Positions 36,501-46,529 of a DNA stretch of 64,000 nucleotides are shown here, piece after piece. The stretch is from Galeruca laticollis. Taxonomy: Eukaryota; Arthropoda; Insecta; Coleoptera; Chrysomelidae. Positions within the stretch are counted from its first letter, which is position 1, and each line of letters starts with the position of its first letter. A program made the position numbers and the translations under genes. Below the pieces are notes generated by a model. The model did no database searches. It was not told the origin of the DNA and saw nothing but the letters and a program-made list of their open reading frames with translations. The stretch lies in assembly GCA_963921935.1 (NCBI GenBank), contig OY998175.1, positions 229,918,122-229,982,121 on the forward strand, given 5' to 3'.

Positions 36501-38243
36501 TCAAGATAGTAACTTATAAAGATTTAACTATATTTTATGTCAATATAGTCATTAATAATTATTAAACCAACTTTTGTCGTCAAAATTGTCATTTATAAAG
36601 TTGTGACCAAATTTTATTGTTAAGATAGTCATTTATAAGGATATAACTAAATTTGATTATCAATATATTCATTTATAAAGATATGGCCAGTTTTTATTGT
36701 TAAGATAGTCATATATAAAGATATAACCAACTATTATCGTCAAGACAGTCATTTATAAAGCTGTAACCAAATTATGTCAAGATAGTCGTTTTATAAAGAT
36801 ATGACCAATTTCAATCGTCAAAATTACCAATGTTGATTATCTTTCATGCCAAAATCGACATTGACCAATACTCATTTTCAATAACAAACGCAACATATGC
36901 CAATTTTTTCATGTCTTTCATACTTTTTCTTTGTATAACTTTTTGTTTGTTTTCGTAGGTCGCGTTATTTTCCGGAATGCCAATCTAGAAGTACCTTACA
37001 GAGAAATAATGACGTACGTGATAGCTTTGATAATACCCTTAGCGATCGGGTATCTAATTCAAAGGTACCTAAAAAGGGTGGCCAAATTCTTAGTTAAAAT
37101 CATCAAGGGATTCTCGACGCTCCTGATATTATTCATAATAGTTTTCGCCATAGTCACCAATTTGTATTTGTTCAAATTATTTTCTTGGCAGGTAAGTTCG
37201 TCATTTATAATAATTATGACCAATTTTCATCGGCAACATTGCGATTTATAAAACTTATGACCAATTTCCGTCAGTAAGATTGTCATTTATAAAAATTATG
37301 GCCAATTTTCATCGGAAAGATTGTTATTTATAAAAAAGACCAATTTTCATTAGCAAGATTGACATTTATAAAAATATGACCAAACTGATCTTCCGGATAG
37401 TCACTTATAAAAATTATGGGCAATTTACATACTGAATATTGTCATTTATAAGAATTATAACCAATGTTCGTTCATAAGAGTGTATTTATAAAATATATGA
37501 GCAATTTACATCAGTAAATTTCTCATTTATAAATATTATGAGCAATTTTTATAATTAAGATTGTCATTTATAAAATTATGACCAATTTTTAACAATTATA
37601 AAAATATGACAAATTCTCGTTAGCAATATTGTCATATATAAAAATTATGGCCAATTTTGGTCGGCAATATTGTCATTTATAAAAATGATGACTAATTTTA
37701 ATCAGTTAGATTGTCGTTTATAAAAATGATGACCAATGTACATCGATAAGCTTGTCATTTATAAAATTTTGTTTCTCTCATAGATAATTGTCGCCGGAAT
37801 GGGTATACCATGGTTGGGTTACATAGCAGGTTATCTGATATCGAAACTATTGAGGCAGAATCCTGTTGATTGTTTAACAATGGCCATCGAAATCGGTATC
37901 CAGAATACGGGCATCGCGATATTTCTGTTGAGATTCGCGTTACCCCAACCCGAAGCAGATCTCACCACAGGTAAGTTACCTCCTATCTCTTCGTGAGACA
38001 TTATTATATACGAGGTGCATACGAAACTTGGTTTTGTGATTGAAACGAACGTTTGTGTTGATTGTAGTGGCTCCTGTAGCGGTGGCGGTCCTCACGCCGT
38101 TCCCTCTATTGTTCCTGTTCATCGTCAAGAGGCTGAGGTCGCGTTTACATCATTCCCATTCGAAATTGTCTCAAGAGGAGATCGTAAAATCGGAAAACGG
38201 GACGAATTACGTCAACGATATCGACATAAACGGGATTTCTTAG
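26274..38243 (+). CDS. P3-like solute carrier 10 (bile acid:sodium symporter family)
   Basis: Seven coding exons are joined as 26274-26439, 26509-26655, 29129-29379, 29438-29642, 36959-37191, 37784-37970 and 38068-38243. All junctions are GT-AG and the phases agree, giving 454 residues. Residues 7-23 are a hydrophobic signal-like segment. About 90 residues of predicted luminal domain follow (CNITF, NATIHMYDNIVVEY). From about 125 the sequence is a multi-pass transporter with family blocks GVSPAGGASNVWT, STMAAFAFMPLW and EIGIQNTGIAIFLL. The N-terminal domain and length (human SLC10A3/P3 is about 477) favour the P3 branch over ASBT/NTCP. P3 proteins have no proven bile-acid transport, so the substrate is unknown. 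The ATG sits directly after an acceptor-like ttttttgttttag, so an upstream untranslated exon is likely. Introns 2, 4 and 5 are filled with repeats. Confidence 0.9.
26790..29110 (+). repeat. About 70-bp tandem array with higher-order structure (intron 2)
   Basis: About 33 monomers contain cactaagtacaagttcttga, ctatacagggggcgttcata and atgattttcg. Two monomer variants alternate: one with gaggttttttcgtaaaaaa and one with gtggcattttttttaaatat. The second recurs at about 27018, 27298, 27568 and 27778, so three to four monomers form a higher-order unit of roughly 210-280 bp. Divergence rises toward the 3' end. The - strand frames are repeat translations. Confidence 0.88.
29745..29975 (+). repeat. 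Dispersed ccattgg/tcaatgg repeat, cluster 4 (intron 4)
   Basis: Four to five alternating units (aggttcattggttttaaact, aaggcccattggtagtaaac, aagggtcaatgctacatgaa). Same family as 2150-2460. Confidence 0.65.
30300..30510 (+). repeat. ccattgg/tcaatgg cluster 5 followed by (ag)n microsatellite
   Basis: Units aggcctattggtattatacg, aagggtcaatggtagatgaa and aaggaccattggtaaaaatc are followed by about 13 ag dinucleotides at 30479-30505. Confidence 0.7.
30580..31938 (-). pseudogene. USP2-like ubiquitin protease retrocopy fused in frame to a retroelement
   Basis: This is the downstream part of one open - strand frame of 604 codons (30580-32394). From residue 153 (a Met) a Ser/Asn-rich leader precedes a USP domain from about residue 324. 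GLKNIGNTCFLNS carries catalytic Cys336, GYTQHDAHEFLRYLLAGLHE follows, then FVGQLKSTIKCTHCGHC (one zinc-binding CxxC). NHCGTTYNGHYTAFC carries His546, and WHEYNDSRV carries Asn563/Asp564. Compared with USP2/USP21-type enzymes, roughly 90-100 residues are missing at about residue 523, including the second zinc CxxC and the LKRF block. The USP part has no introns, so it looks processed. The whole unit is antisense in intron 4 of the SLC10A-like gene. The frame is open, so expression is possible, but without the fingers activity is doubtful. Confidence 0.75.
31939..34631 (-). mobile_element. Non-LTR retroelement with RT and PD-(D/E)XK-type C-terminus
   Basis: Reading on -, a C2H2 finger (CEICGKFFKKRGLKLHQNKTH) opens the protein. 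SAAGGLDSLRPSHLQDL follows, then the reverse transcriptase: GGIRPIAIGTVYRRLVAK, FLKIDFKNAFNTIHRDHLL (motif A), GVQQGDPLAPLLF (B) and AWYLDDGSLGG (C). Next come LLKNCLLIPKLTYILRCSP and a CxCG...Cys knuckle (CRCGADVDEYG). The end is KRPDG...PVIWDFTCTD, consistent with a restriction-like endonuclease core. Frameshifts lie near 33870, 33410, 33080 and 32458 and stops near 32870. The last part (32394-31939) is open and runs into the USP sequence. Class assignment as an RLE-type element is an inference from the C-terminal motif. Confidence 0.75.
35020..35265 (+). pseudogene. Non-LTR reverse transcriptase fragment
   Basis: NNKAPGNYMIPSECIKNEGE, LIYLWKNE, IIVPIHKKGDN and AYKTLTNVVLERLKPI appear in order across shifting frames. 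They match the N-terminal reverse transcriptase region of RTE/Jockey-type elements. It is heavily decayed, and ccattgg-type repeats follow immediately. Confidence 0.7.
35265..35335 (+). repeat. Dispersed ccattgg/tcaatgg repeat, cluster 6
   Basis: One and a half units (aaggccaattggttttaaaa, aaggttcaatggtagataaa). Confidence 0.6.
35930..36900 (+). repeat. About 42-bp degenerate tandem array (intron 4)
   Basis: The repeating consensus is agatagtcatttataaag followed by atatgaccaatttttatcgtca. More than 20 copies are visible, with some locally inverted (aatgactatcttgacg at about 36272 and 36462). It ends just before exon 5, and a related array starts directly after that exon. Confidence 0.85.
37195..37770 (+). 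repeat. About 42-bp degenerate tandem array (intron 5)
   Basis: The consensus gattgtcatttataaaaatt/atgaccaattttcatcggca is clearly related to the array in intron 4, but with its own diagnostic changes (gattg for gatag; aaaatt for aaagat). About 14 copies. It fills the intron between exons 5 and 6. Confidence 0.85.
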
Positions 38244-38399
38244 GTTAGGAAGAGTATTTTTGTTATAAACTTGTAGTATAATTAATCGTATGTATATTTT
38301 GAAGGAGAAAAAATTTTGTCGGAACAAAACGAAATTGTTTATCAACTTTTTATCGAATGTTTATATAAAATTGTTAAAATTTGAAATAATTAAACGAAT

Positions 38400-38500
38400 T
38401 TATTGATATATGTGTGTGTATACTTTTCCTTTCTCCCCGGTATATACAATGCAACATGTTAACGACGAAAATCTAATAAAATTGCAGGCAAAACACGTAA
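38400..38500 (+). terminator. Possible polyadenylation signal of the SLC10A-like gene
   Basis: An AATAAA hexamer (ctaataaaattgc, about 38474) lies 230 bp after the stop, just before the purine-rich array starts. No cDNA evidence. Confidence 0.35.
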
Positions 38501-38509
38501 GAATATTAA

Positions 38510-41500
38510 AATGAAGGGTTGGGAACAAAAATAGTTCAAAGTGAGGTACTAAGGGTTAAATGTATCTCAAAATAATAGGTAACACGAATCAAAATGGAGA
38601 AAATGAATGGTAAAAACAATTAAAATGAAAAAAAAAATGTCAATTAAGAGTCAGGTAGGGGTAAAAAGGGTTGGGAACAAAAATACTTGAAATCAGTTCA
38701 AATTGAGGTAATAAGGGGTAAATGCGTCTCAAAATTAGGGGTAACATTAGTCAAAATGGAGAAAATAATTGGTAAAAACAATTAAAATGAAAAAAATATC
38801 AATTAAGAGTGATATAAGGGGTAAAAAGGGTTGGGAACAAAAATACTTGAAATCACTTCAAAGTAAGGTAATAAGGGGTAAATGTATCTCAAAATAAGGG
38901 GTAACATTAGTCGAAATGGAGAAAATGAGTGGTAAAAAAAATTTAAATGGAAAAAATATCAATTAAGAGTGAGATAAGGGGTAAAAAGGGTTGGGAACAA
39001 AAATATTTGAAATCACTTCAAAGTGAGGTAATAGGGGGTACATGTATCTTAAAAAAGGGGTAACACTAATCGAAATGGAGAAAATGAGTGGTAAAAACAA
39101 TTAAATGTCAATTGAGAGTGAGATAAGGGGTAAAGATACCTTCAAATAAGGAGTAAAATCAGGCGAAATAAAAAATATGAGTAGTAAAAACAACTAAAAT
39201 GAAAGAACGTCGTTTAAACGTGATATAAGGGGTAAGAGTACTTTGAAATGAAATAAGGGGTAATATCAGTCAAAATGAAGAAAATTAGTGGTAAAAATAC
39301 CTAAAATGAAAAGACGGCGGTTAAAAACAGCTAAAATCAGTTAAAAGTGAGATAATGAGGGGTTAACACCTAAAATAGAAGAGCTGTTAAAAACAGTTAA
39401 AAGGTGAGGGTTTAAAGAACAAAGTCGCTTAAAATTGGTAAACAGTGCGGAAAGAAGGGGAAGAAAACCCTGAAATCGTTTTAAAATTAAGGAATGGGGT
39501 TAATAGATAAAATCGGTTAAATGTGACAAAATACAGGATATAAACATCTGAAATGGAAGAATTTCGGATAAAAGCACCTAAAATCGGTTGAAAGTAAGAG
39601 AATAAGAGGTAACGCCTTCTAACTCGGCTAAAATGAAAGAATAGGGGGTGAAACAACTCAAACTACCCCAAATAAATAAAATACCAGAAATCTAGTTTAA
39701 AAATCTCAAAAACAAATACAACGAGGATTGCACTGAATTGAAAACCAGTGAAAATGAATTAATGAGGGGTAAAAACGAATGTACGAGATATAAAGTAAAA
39801 TAGGTTAAAAGTGGGAGAATAATTACCTCTTATAAAATTGAAAGAAAGAGGGGTAAAATCACTTAAAATCATATAAAACTGAAATAGTTAGGGGTAAAAT
39901 CACCTAAAATCATATATAATTGAATAAGGGGTAAAACAACGCAAACTACCCCAAAATAAGAGAAAATACCTGAAACCTAGTTAAAACTGTTGAAATTGCA
40001 TAAATAAAATGGAATTTGAATCGAAGAAACATATTGAAATCAGCTAAAAAATAAGAAATAAGAGGTAAAAAAGAAGCTGAATAAAAATAAGACATCAGCT
40101 AAAAATTAATGTGGGAATTGGGGGTAACAAGAAATCAGCTAAAAAATAGATGGATGGTAAAAGTGAAGATATGAGGGATAAAAACAAGAAATTAGTTAAA
40201 AATAATGAATAAGTGGTAAAAACGAAGGTATGGGGGATAAAGACAAAACATTGGTTAAAAATAAATGAATAGGGAGTAAAAAATGAATGAATAAGGGCTA
40301 AAAATGAATGAATTGGGGTATAAAAATGAAGGAATTGGGGTATAAAAATGAAGGAATTGGGGTATAAAAACAAGGATAGTGGTAGAAAAACAAGAAATCA
40401 GATAAACATTAATGAATAGGGGGTAAAAATGAAGGATAGGGAAAAAACAATTGAGACCACCTAAAAATAAATGAATAAGCGGTAATTGAAGGTATGGGAT
40501 AATAACAAGAAATTAGATGAAAATAAATGAATAAGATGTAAAAGTGGGGGAAAGGGATATAAAAGCTAATAAAAATAAATCAATAATTAGTAAACAGAAG
40601 GAATGGGAACAAAAACAATTGAAACCAGCTAAAAAGCAATTAATAAGGGGTAAAATAGATTAAGAAGTGAAAAGGAAGGAATGGGGAACAAAAACAAGAA
40701 ATCAACTAAGAATAAATCAATTAGGGGTAGAAATGAAGGAAAGGGGGATAAAAACAATTGAAACTAACTAAGAACAAATAAATTAGAGGTAAAAATGAAG
40801 GCACAGGGACAAAAATGAAGGAATGGTACATAAAAACAAGAAATTGACTAAAAATAAAGGATAAATATGAAGGCATAAGGGGTAAAAATTAAGGAATAAT
40901 GTAAAAACCAAAAAATTGGCTAAACATAAATGAATAAGGGGTAAATAAAAAAATAAAAATGAAGGAATAAGACAAAAAATAAGAAATTGGCTGAACATAA
41001 ATGAATAGGGGGTAAATATGAAGGCATAAGGGGTAAAAATGAAGGAATATGGCATAAAACATGAGTTGAGCTGAAACTAAATGAATTTGGGGTAAAAATT
41101 AATGCATAATAGGTAAAAATGAAGGGATGGTACCTAAGAACAATAAATTGGGTAGAAATAAATGAATAAGGGGTAAAAATGAAGGAATAGGGCATAAAAA
41201 CATAATTTGAGCTAAAAATAAATGAATTAGTGGTAAAAATGAAAGAATAAGGCAAAAAATAAAAAATTGGCTAAACATAAATAAATAAGGGGTAAATATG
41301 AAGACATAAGGGGTAAACATGAAGGAATAGGGATAAAAACATTAATTGAGCTAAATCTAAATGAATAAGAAGTAAAAATGAATTAATAAGTAGAAATATA
41401 TGAATGGGGGACAAGAAATCAGCTAAAAATAAATGAATGAGGGGTAAATATGAATGTATGAGAAATAAAAAACCAGCCACAATTACACCTAAAGAGAAAA

Positions 41501-41570
41501 CTTTCAAAATCAAGTCGGAACTGTTAAAAATGCTCAAAAAAATACAGCGGGAATTGCATTGTGACAAACA
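38510..41570 (+). repeat. Purine-skewed tandem repeat (aaggggtaaaa family)
   Basis: The + strand is strongly A/G-rich throughout. The first part has a 152-160 bp unit: gggttgggaacaaaaat starts at about 38516, 38668, 38828 and 38988. Later the unit degenerates to about 30-90 bp built on aaataaatgaataaggggta, aaaatgaaggaa and aaaaacaagaaatc. It separates the SLC10A-like gene and ING3, which converge on it. Long - strand frames rich in F, P, S and H are repeat translations. Confidence 0.85.
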
Positions 41571-42025
41571 CAACTGAAAATCTGAAATTAGTTAAAAATG
41601 AGCGAATGAAGGGCAAAAACGAAGGAATGAGAGATAAAACCAAGAAATCAGCTAAAAATAAATGGATAAGGGGCAAAGACGTAGCAATAGGGAACAAAAA
41701 CAAACAAAAACCACCCCAAAAGGAGATAAAACACCCGAAATGTAGTTAAAACTGCAGAAACCACTTCAAATTGAAATCTAAAACAACGAAAACGCATAAA
41801 CAAGAGATAAAAATAACAAAAACGAAAGTAAAACAACCAAAATCCATTCAAAACCAAATAAAAACATCCGCAATTGTTCAAAAACGAAATAAATAATTTC
41901 ACAAATTAAATTATTATTATTTAATCATTTCATACAATCCTGGATAATTGAATAAATAAAAATCACAGTTAAATCCACATTTAATACTATAGAAAAAAAA
42001 AACAAAAAAAAAATAAAAACTCTAA
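41571..42025. other. Degenerate end of the purine-rich repeat and ING3 3' flank
   Basis: A-rich sequence with weak copies of the same repeat up to about 41890, then AT-rich sequence to the ING3 stop codon. No gene seen. Confidence 0.5.
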
Positions 42026-43836
42026 CTAATTCTTCCTGCCTCCTCTGCGTTTCATCGAAGCCGTACACTGAGGACAGTACCATTTACCCTTCGGAGGCGC
42101 TGTTATACCGACACAAGGATAATGGAACCATTCTGAAGGACACTACAATAAAAACAACGATAAAAAATCAAAAAAACCTACGAAATGAATACTCACATCC
42201 TCGTTATCGCAAGCGACCATATCCCCGTAAGAAACTTGATTACAAAGACAATATCTTGGCTCGTTTGGATCATATGTCCATTCTCCATCAGTTACCTCTG
42301 CATTCTGAGAATTAGAATCGACGCTAGGCGATTCCGGAGGCGGTAAAGCAACCGCAGCAGGTACAACCGCTTGAACTACACCAGTAGACGCACTCGACGT
42401 GTTGCCGCTACTCCATTTCCTTCAAAAATTAAAAAAAAAACAGAAATAGGAGGAATATATGTTTCAGTGCAACTCACTTATGTTTCTTCTTATTATTAGC
42501 GTGATCCTGCTGTATGGCCTGTATAGCGGTCTGAGCTGCTCCAGCTAACTCCCTACCTATACCGAACTCGTGTCCATGACCTCCAGTATTGATAGCTTCA
42601 TAAGAAGCTTTCAGACTCGCCGTTCTCCTACCCTGCTGCATCTATATAACCAAAAAAATTGCTGTAATGACAATACATTAACAATTAACCACTTACCTGT
42701 TGCGTAGCGGCTATAGCTTGCGAAGCAGCAGCTGCTATGGCCGGTCCTGCTCCTAAAGTGTGTCCTAAGCCATATGTAATGGAATTAGTCGCAGCTGCGG
42801 CCGCTGGGGCTACAGTTTGGACTGAATTAACGGGATGTCTAGTTTCTATTAGCGGCGGTGGTATTGCGGGGGTTACCGCTTGTCGTTTTTCCGCTAATTG
42901 CGTTGGTACAGTGATGTTATTACTCTCTCGGCGTTTTTCGCCTCTAGGTCTCGAATATCTGTAAGAACTGCTGAAAGAATTGGATTAAAATAATGAATTT
43001 GACAGTTTATTAGGTAAATACCTATCGTAGCGGTTCTCTTTTTGCTGTAGGGACGATATACTTGGAGAAGTGTTCGGGGTATCCAATTCCAACGATCTTT
43101 TTTCTAAAACTTCTGTTATGCCTTTATTGTCGGCTTCCAATTCGCATTTGAATTTGTGCAGCTCGGAATCGAGTCGGCGTAAATATTTATCAACTAAATC
43201 GTACATTGTGCTGGCTAAATGAACCTAAAATGCGAGATTAACCAACGAAATTTAGGTAATATGAAAACGAGGATATTTCAGTTTGATGCAAAATTCTGGG
43301 TATTTCTTACGTTTCGTGGTAAATTATGCGTCTAATAAATCGTTAATTTTACAAAATATTGTGGAAATGCAAAAGAAAACTTTCGCAACCAAATAATTTT
43401 TATCGTCTTTGCTACGTAAAATTCAAATTTGAAAAAAACTTCATGCAAACGATATAAATAAACAATTAAGTATATCAAACTTACCTTCTCATCGGCTTCT
43501 TCTAAGGTTTTGTAATATTCTTTTCGTATTGCTTGAAATTCAGCGTCTATAGTTTGGGGTAAATCGTTGGGGCTTCTTTTACAATCATTGAAGAAGTTTT
43601 TAACTCTTTTTTCTAGTTCGTCCATGTTATCTGAAGATTGTATGAGATGGCACTTTTATAACAATTATTTAGTTACTTACTTACTGTGTATGGTTAGATC
43701 CATTTCCCTCATATCTGTGAATCTGTCTCGGAGTTCTTGGGGCAAATGTTCGATCACTAAAATGTTGAGGTTAGAATGTGGAAAGTGGGAACGTGTTTGT
43801 ATACTTACTTTCTAGGTAATCTTCCAAGTACAACAT
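42026..43836 (-). CDS. ING3: Inhibitor of growth protein 3 (ING3)
   Basis: Eight exons are joined as 43836-43809, 43756-43685, 43630-43485, 43224-43022, 42970-42697, 42641-42478, 42419-42197 and 42142-42026. All are GT-AG with matching phases, giving 408 residues (human ING3 has 418). Residues 1-100 form the ING N-terminal coiled-coil domain (MLYLEDYLEMIEHLPQELRD). A long Ala/Gln-rich linker follows. The C-terminal PHD finger has full C4HC3 spacing: YCLCNQVSYGDMVACDNEDC, then EWFHYPCVG and WYCPQC. It ends in a basic tail (KRRGGRK). ING3 is a subunit of the NuA4/TIP60 histone acetyltransferase complex and its PHD finger reads methylated H3K4. Intron sizes (44-260 bp) are typical of insects. 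No defects seen. Confidence 0.95.
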
Positions 43837-44129
43837 CTTGTTTATTATTTAGGATAATTTGGTTATATTTGTGTTATTTTAAACAAATTTTTGGTTTTAA
43901 TAAAATATAAACTGTTTTGACAGTGATGACAATGACACTTGACAGAAACTGTGATGTAACATTTTGTCAGTTGTCAGGTATTTTGTAACTTATACAGGAA
44001 GTTCGTTATAATTGTTTTTTAAACTATTTATGATATTTAAGATAATTAAATATCTATTATATGTAATAATAGAAATAAAAATGATTTTTACAATGAGTAT
44101 TTTAGTTGTCTCTAATTATAAAACGTTTA
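43837..44129. other. ING3 upstream region
   Basis: AT-rich 5' flank of ING3, with cagttgtcag and gacagtgatgac blocks. No TATA box at a clear distance. Confidence 0.4.
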
Positions 44130-44200
44130 GAACTTTCAGGAACTTTCGAGAATATTATCAACTCTAATCTATAAACAGATTCACGTCATCTCTAGACTAG
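44130..44200 (+). promoter_or_regulatory. Orphan heat-shock promoter: five-pentamer HSE plus TATA
   Basis: Positions 44130-44152 are five perfect alternating HSF pentamers (GAA, TTC, GAA, TTC, GAA, each two bases apart). The sequence tataaaca follows at 44170, 18 bp after the element, almost the same geometry as the real sHSP promoter at 45809-45859. No heat-shock coding sequence follows. The first ATG downstream (44216) opens only about 31 codons. It could drive a non-coding heat-inducible RNA, act on ING3 in the other direction, or be the remnant of a lost sHSP duplicate. Confidence 0.65.
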
Positions 44201-44339
44201 ACTATTCAAGTTATGGCTAACGCTACTAATGTCGTGGAATTAAAAAATGCTCATATCAGGTTTGTTCCAATTCAAGAAATTATCGCCTGGATTCTGTGCA
44301 GTAAATAAAAGTAAACGGTTTTAAAGATTAAAATTAACT

Positions 44340-44595
44340 TCTCCGTACTTATACACCCTGGAGGCTAGGACGGATTTTACTAGTTCTAGTGAGCTGAAAA
44401 TAAATAGGGTTCATCTGTGAAACGCAATGAACAATATTCAGTAGTAAAACTGATAATTTATAAACATTCCGGAGGCTGTATCATGCTAAAAATCCGATAT
44501 TTCTCCAAAAATGTACTATATCCCAATTTATACGACCAGTTGTACTGGCTTTGATGAGCTGAAAATTAATAGGGTCCACCTGTGAGATGCTCTGG
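44340..44595 (+). repeat. Short direct duplication
   Basis: The block around gtgagctgaaaataaatagg and gttcatctgtgaaacgc (44388-44426) recurs as gatgagctgaaaattaatag and gtccacctgtgagatgc (44553-44590). Confidence 0.5.
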
Positions 44596-44599
44596 AAAA

Positions 44600-45010
44600 C
44601 AAGGACTAATGGGATTGGACTGTTAAGCGTAGTTTATGTAATATATTGAGCTTAGCTGGTGTTCGATATGTCAGATCTGTACGTCTTAATTGACATGTGA
44701 CGTTGACAATAATGTGCAAAAAAGCATTAACAATATTCATAACTGTAGATGGAACAAGTCCAAATCTATCAGATATAGATAGTAAAGTGTCTTGTTTTGA
44801 GATGTACCACAAAAACACTAGCATACTTTTCTTGGGTTCCGTAGGATACCGACCGCCTCGATATTTTTTTTACCAGAGCATGATCATCGTTTGCAATCAT
44901 TTCATTGCACAAACTGTGGAAGGTTGTTTTTTGCATACAAAATAGTTGAGAAAAAGACATCTCATGATAAGCATCCAACCAAATATTTTCTGGATCTTAT
45001 GTCATGTGGG
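44600..45010 (-). pseudogene. PIF/Harbinger transposase N-terminal fragment
   Basis: On -, two frames encode FHSLCNEMIA...LVKKISRRSVSYGTQEKYA and then VFLWYISKQDTLLSISDRFG, LVPSTVMNIVNAFLHIIV. These are the helix-turn-helix and following region of HARBI1-like transposases (LWYLSNQDTFRSVSDRFGLS-type motif). The catalytic DDE domain is not present. A frameshift near 44800 separates the pieces. Confidence 0.75.
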
Positions 45011-45239
45011 ATTCTCTTAAATATTTACATAATATAACTTTGACTGAGGAATGTCCCAAGGAAATAAAACTATTTGATAATGTGTACAAACTATTGGACA
45101 GCCTCTGATGAATCAGCAATGATAACAGCAATAATTCTTCGTTATTCATTACACTCTATACATTAAATAACTCTGACTAAAGATAAACAATAGTATAGAT
45201 ATAATATAGATACTTAAGAACAAATATTTTAAGGTTATG

Positions 45240-45780
45240 TTGTGACGTTTATAACCAATTATTTGTAACCACTTCATTTTAGCGAGTGAATAACCGCCTG
45301 TTACCGTAAATAACCGCTGGGTTATAACCAGCAGTTCGCTAAAAAACCCTTTTTGTGAGTTCTGTAGAATGATTGTTACTATCAGTACGCGTACATTTTA
45401 CATTGTTAGTATCTTTTTGACGAAAGCTAGTTCAATGTCAAATAATCGCAGTAGAAACGGACAGTTCAGCCAAGACCGATGAAACCACACCAAATTCGTC
45501 AAATCTGAACATGTTTTACGATTTCAATAGTGCGCGTTCTTAATATTAAACCAGAAGTTATGCACAATTTTCGTGGAGCAATATCTATTCATGAAACGTC
45601 AAAAAAGGGACATTTCTTGTTCTAAAAGTTACTTAATTTTTTGAGCACAGTACGAATATCTTGTTCTAAAATTTACCTAATTTTTTTATCACAGTACGTA
45701 TATCATAAAAAACAACGTTAAAGTAAATAATAAGAAACTAATAATGAATGGTATTAAACAAATTATTTAAAAACACGACA
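45240..45780. other. sHSP upstream spacer
   Basis: Contains a 48-bp direct duplication (cttgttctaaaa...cacagtacg at about 45616 and 45660) and gttataacc/ggttataac palindromic segments near 45262-45340. No gene seen. Confidence 0.5.
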
Positions 45781-45808
45781 CTAGTAGTAGTAGTCACAAC
45801 GGTTTTAA

Positions 45809-45886
45809 TTCGAGTAAATTCTAGTAGCCTCCTGAATGTTTGTGTCTTAATATAAATAGCAACATTGGCACTGAATTTCATCAGTT
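45809..45886 (+). promoter_or_regulatory. sHSP promoter: heat-shock element, TATA box, initiator
   Basis: Six pentamers in strict 5-bp register run from 45809: TTC, GTA, TTC, GTA, CTC, GAA. A TATA box tataaatag at 45851 follows 15 bp after the last pentamer. A TCAGTT arthropod initiator at 45881 lies 30 bp further. The predicted start site is about 45882, giving a 46-base leader. Three of the six pentamers are non-consensus, yet the register is exact. Confidence 0.8.
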
Positions 45887-45927
45887 TAAAACTAGCGCTC
45901 GTTGTTTGAAAGTAAAAGTGTTTCGAA

Positions 45928-46395
45928 ATGTCTTTTGTGCCGTTATTCTTGCGCGAATTCTCAAGACCTATGAGAATGATGGAACAGCAGCTGAAATTAA
46001 TGGACGATATGTTTCGTCCAGCTATCGGTTCGTATATAAATCACCCCCGCTTGATGGAACATCCTGAACAAGATGCCGCTTTCGAGGATAAGGAAAAATT
46101 TCAAGTTCAGCTCAATTTGCAAGATTTTAAACCGGAGCAGATTACTATTAAAACTTTGAATAATAATACGATTCAAATTGAAGCTAAACACGAAGAGAAA
46201 CAAGACGAGAATGGTTTTATTTTGAAACATGTAGTGAGAAGATTTGCTGTTCCAAAAGGACACGATTTACAGAAAGCTTATTCGGCTTTGTCTTCAGATG
46301 GAATGTTGGTGATTACAACCCCTAAAATACCACAAGAAGAGAAAAATATACCCATAACTCATGAAACAACAGATACGAGTGAATCGCAAAAGTAA
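45928..46395 (+). CDS. Small heat-shock protein (alpha-crystallin family)
   Basis: This is an intronless 155-residue frame, the usual size for insect sHSPs. The N-terminal part begins MSFVPLFLREFSRPMRMMEQ. The alpha-crystallin domain spans about residues 45-135, with FQVQLNLQDFKPEQITIKTL, IEAKHEEKQDENGFI, and RRFAVPKG followed by ALSSDGMLVITTPK. A polar tail ends in SQK. sHSPs are ATP-independent holdase chaperones that form cytosolic oligomers. Start choice: first ATG 46 bases after the predicted initiator. No introns and a heat-shock promoter fit stress induction. Confidence 0.95.
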   Translation: MSFVPLFLREFSRPMRMMEQQLKLMDDMFRPAIGSYINHPRLMEHPEQDAAFEDKEKFQVQLNLQDFKPEQITIKTLNNNTIQIEAKHEEKQDENGFILKHVVRRFAVPKGHDLQKAYSALSSDGMLVITTPKIPQEEKNIPITHETTDTSESQK

Positions 46396-46469
46396 AATAA
46401 AATTGTAGTTATTTGTATTATTAGTTTAACGTCCATTGAATATTAGTTTATAATTGTTTTGTAATATTA

Positions 46470-46495
46470 TGTGATAAAATAAAAATTTTCAAATT
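46470..46495 (+). terminator. sHSP polyadenylation signal
   Basis: An AATAAAA hexamer context (gataaaataaaaattttc, about 46478) lies about 85 bp after the stop codon. Confidence 0.6.
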
Positions 46496-46529
46496 ATTTC
46501 TCGATTTATTTAAGCTTCTACTTGAATCA

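Noticed and set aside
39429..41902. Long - strand frames rich in F, S, P and H
   Set aside because: They arise from the strand-skewed purine repeat, which lacks stop codons on one strand.
41999..42020. A-rich run after ING3 as a retroposon tail
   Set aside because: ING3 has introns and the run lies in its ordinary 3' flank; no flanking duplication was seen.
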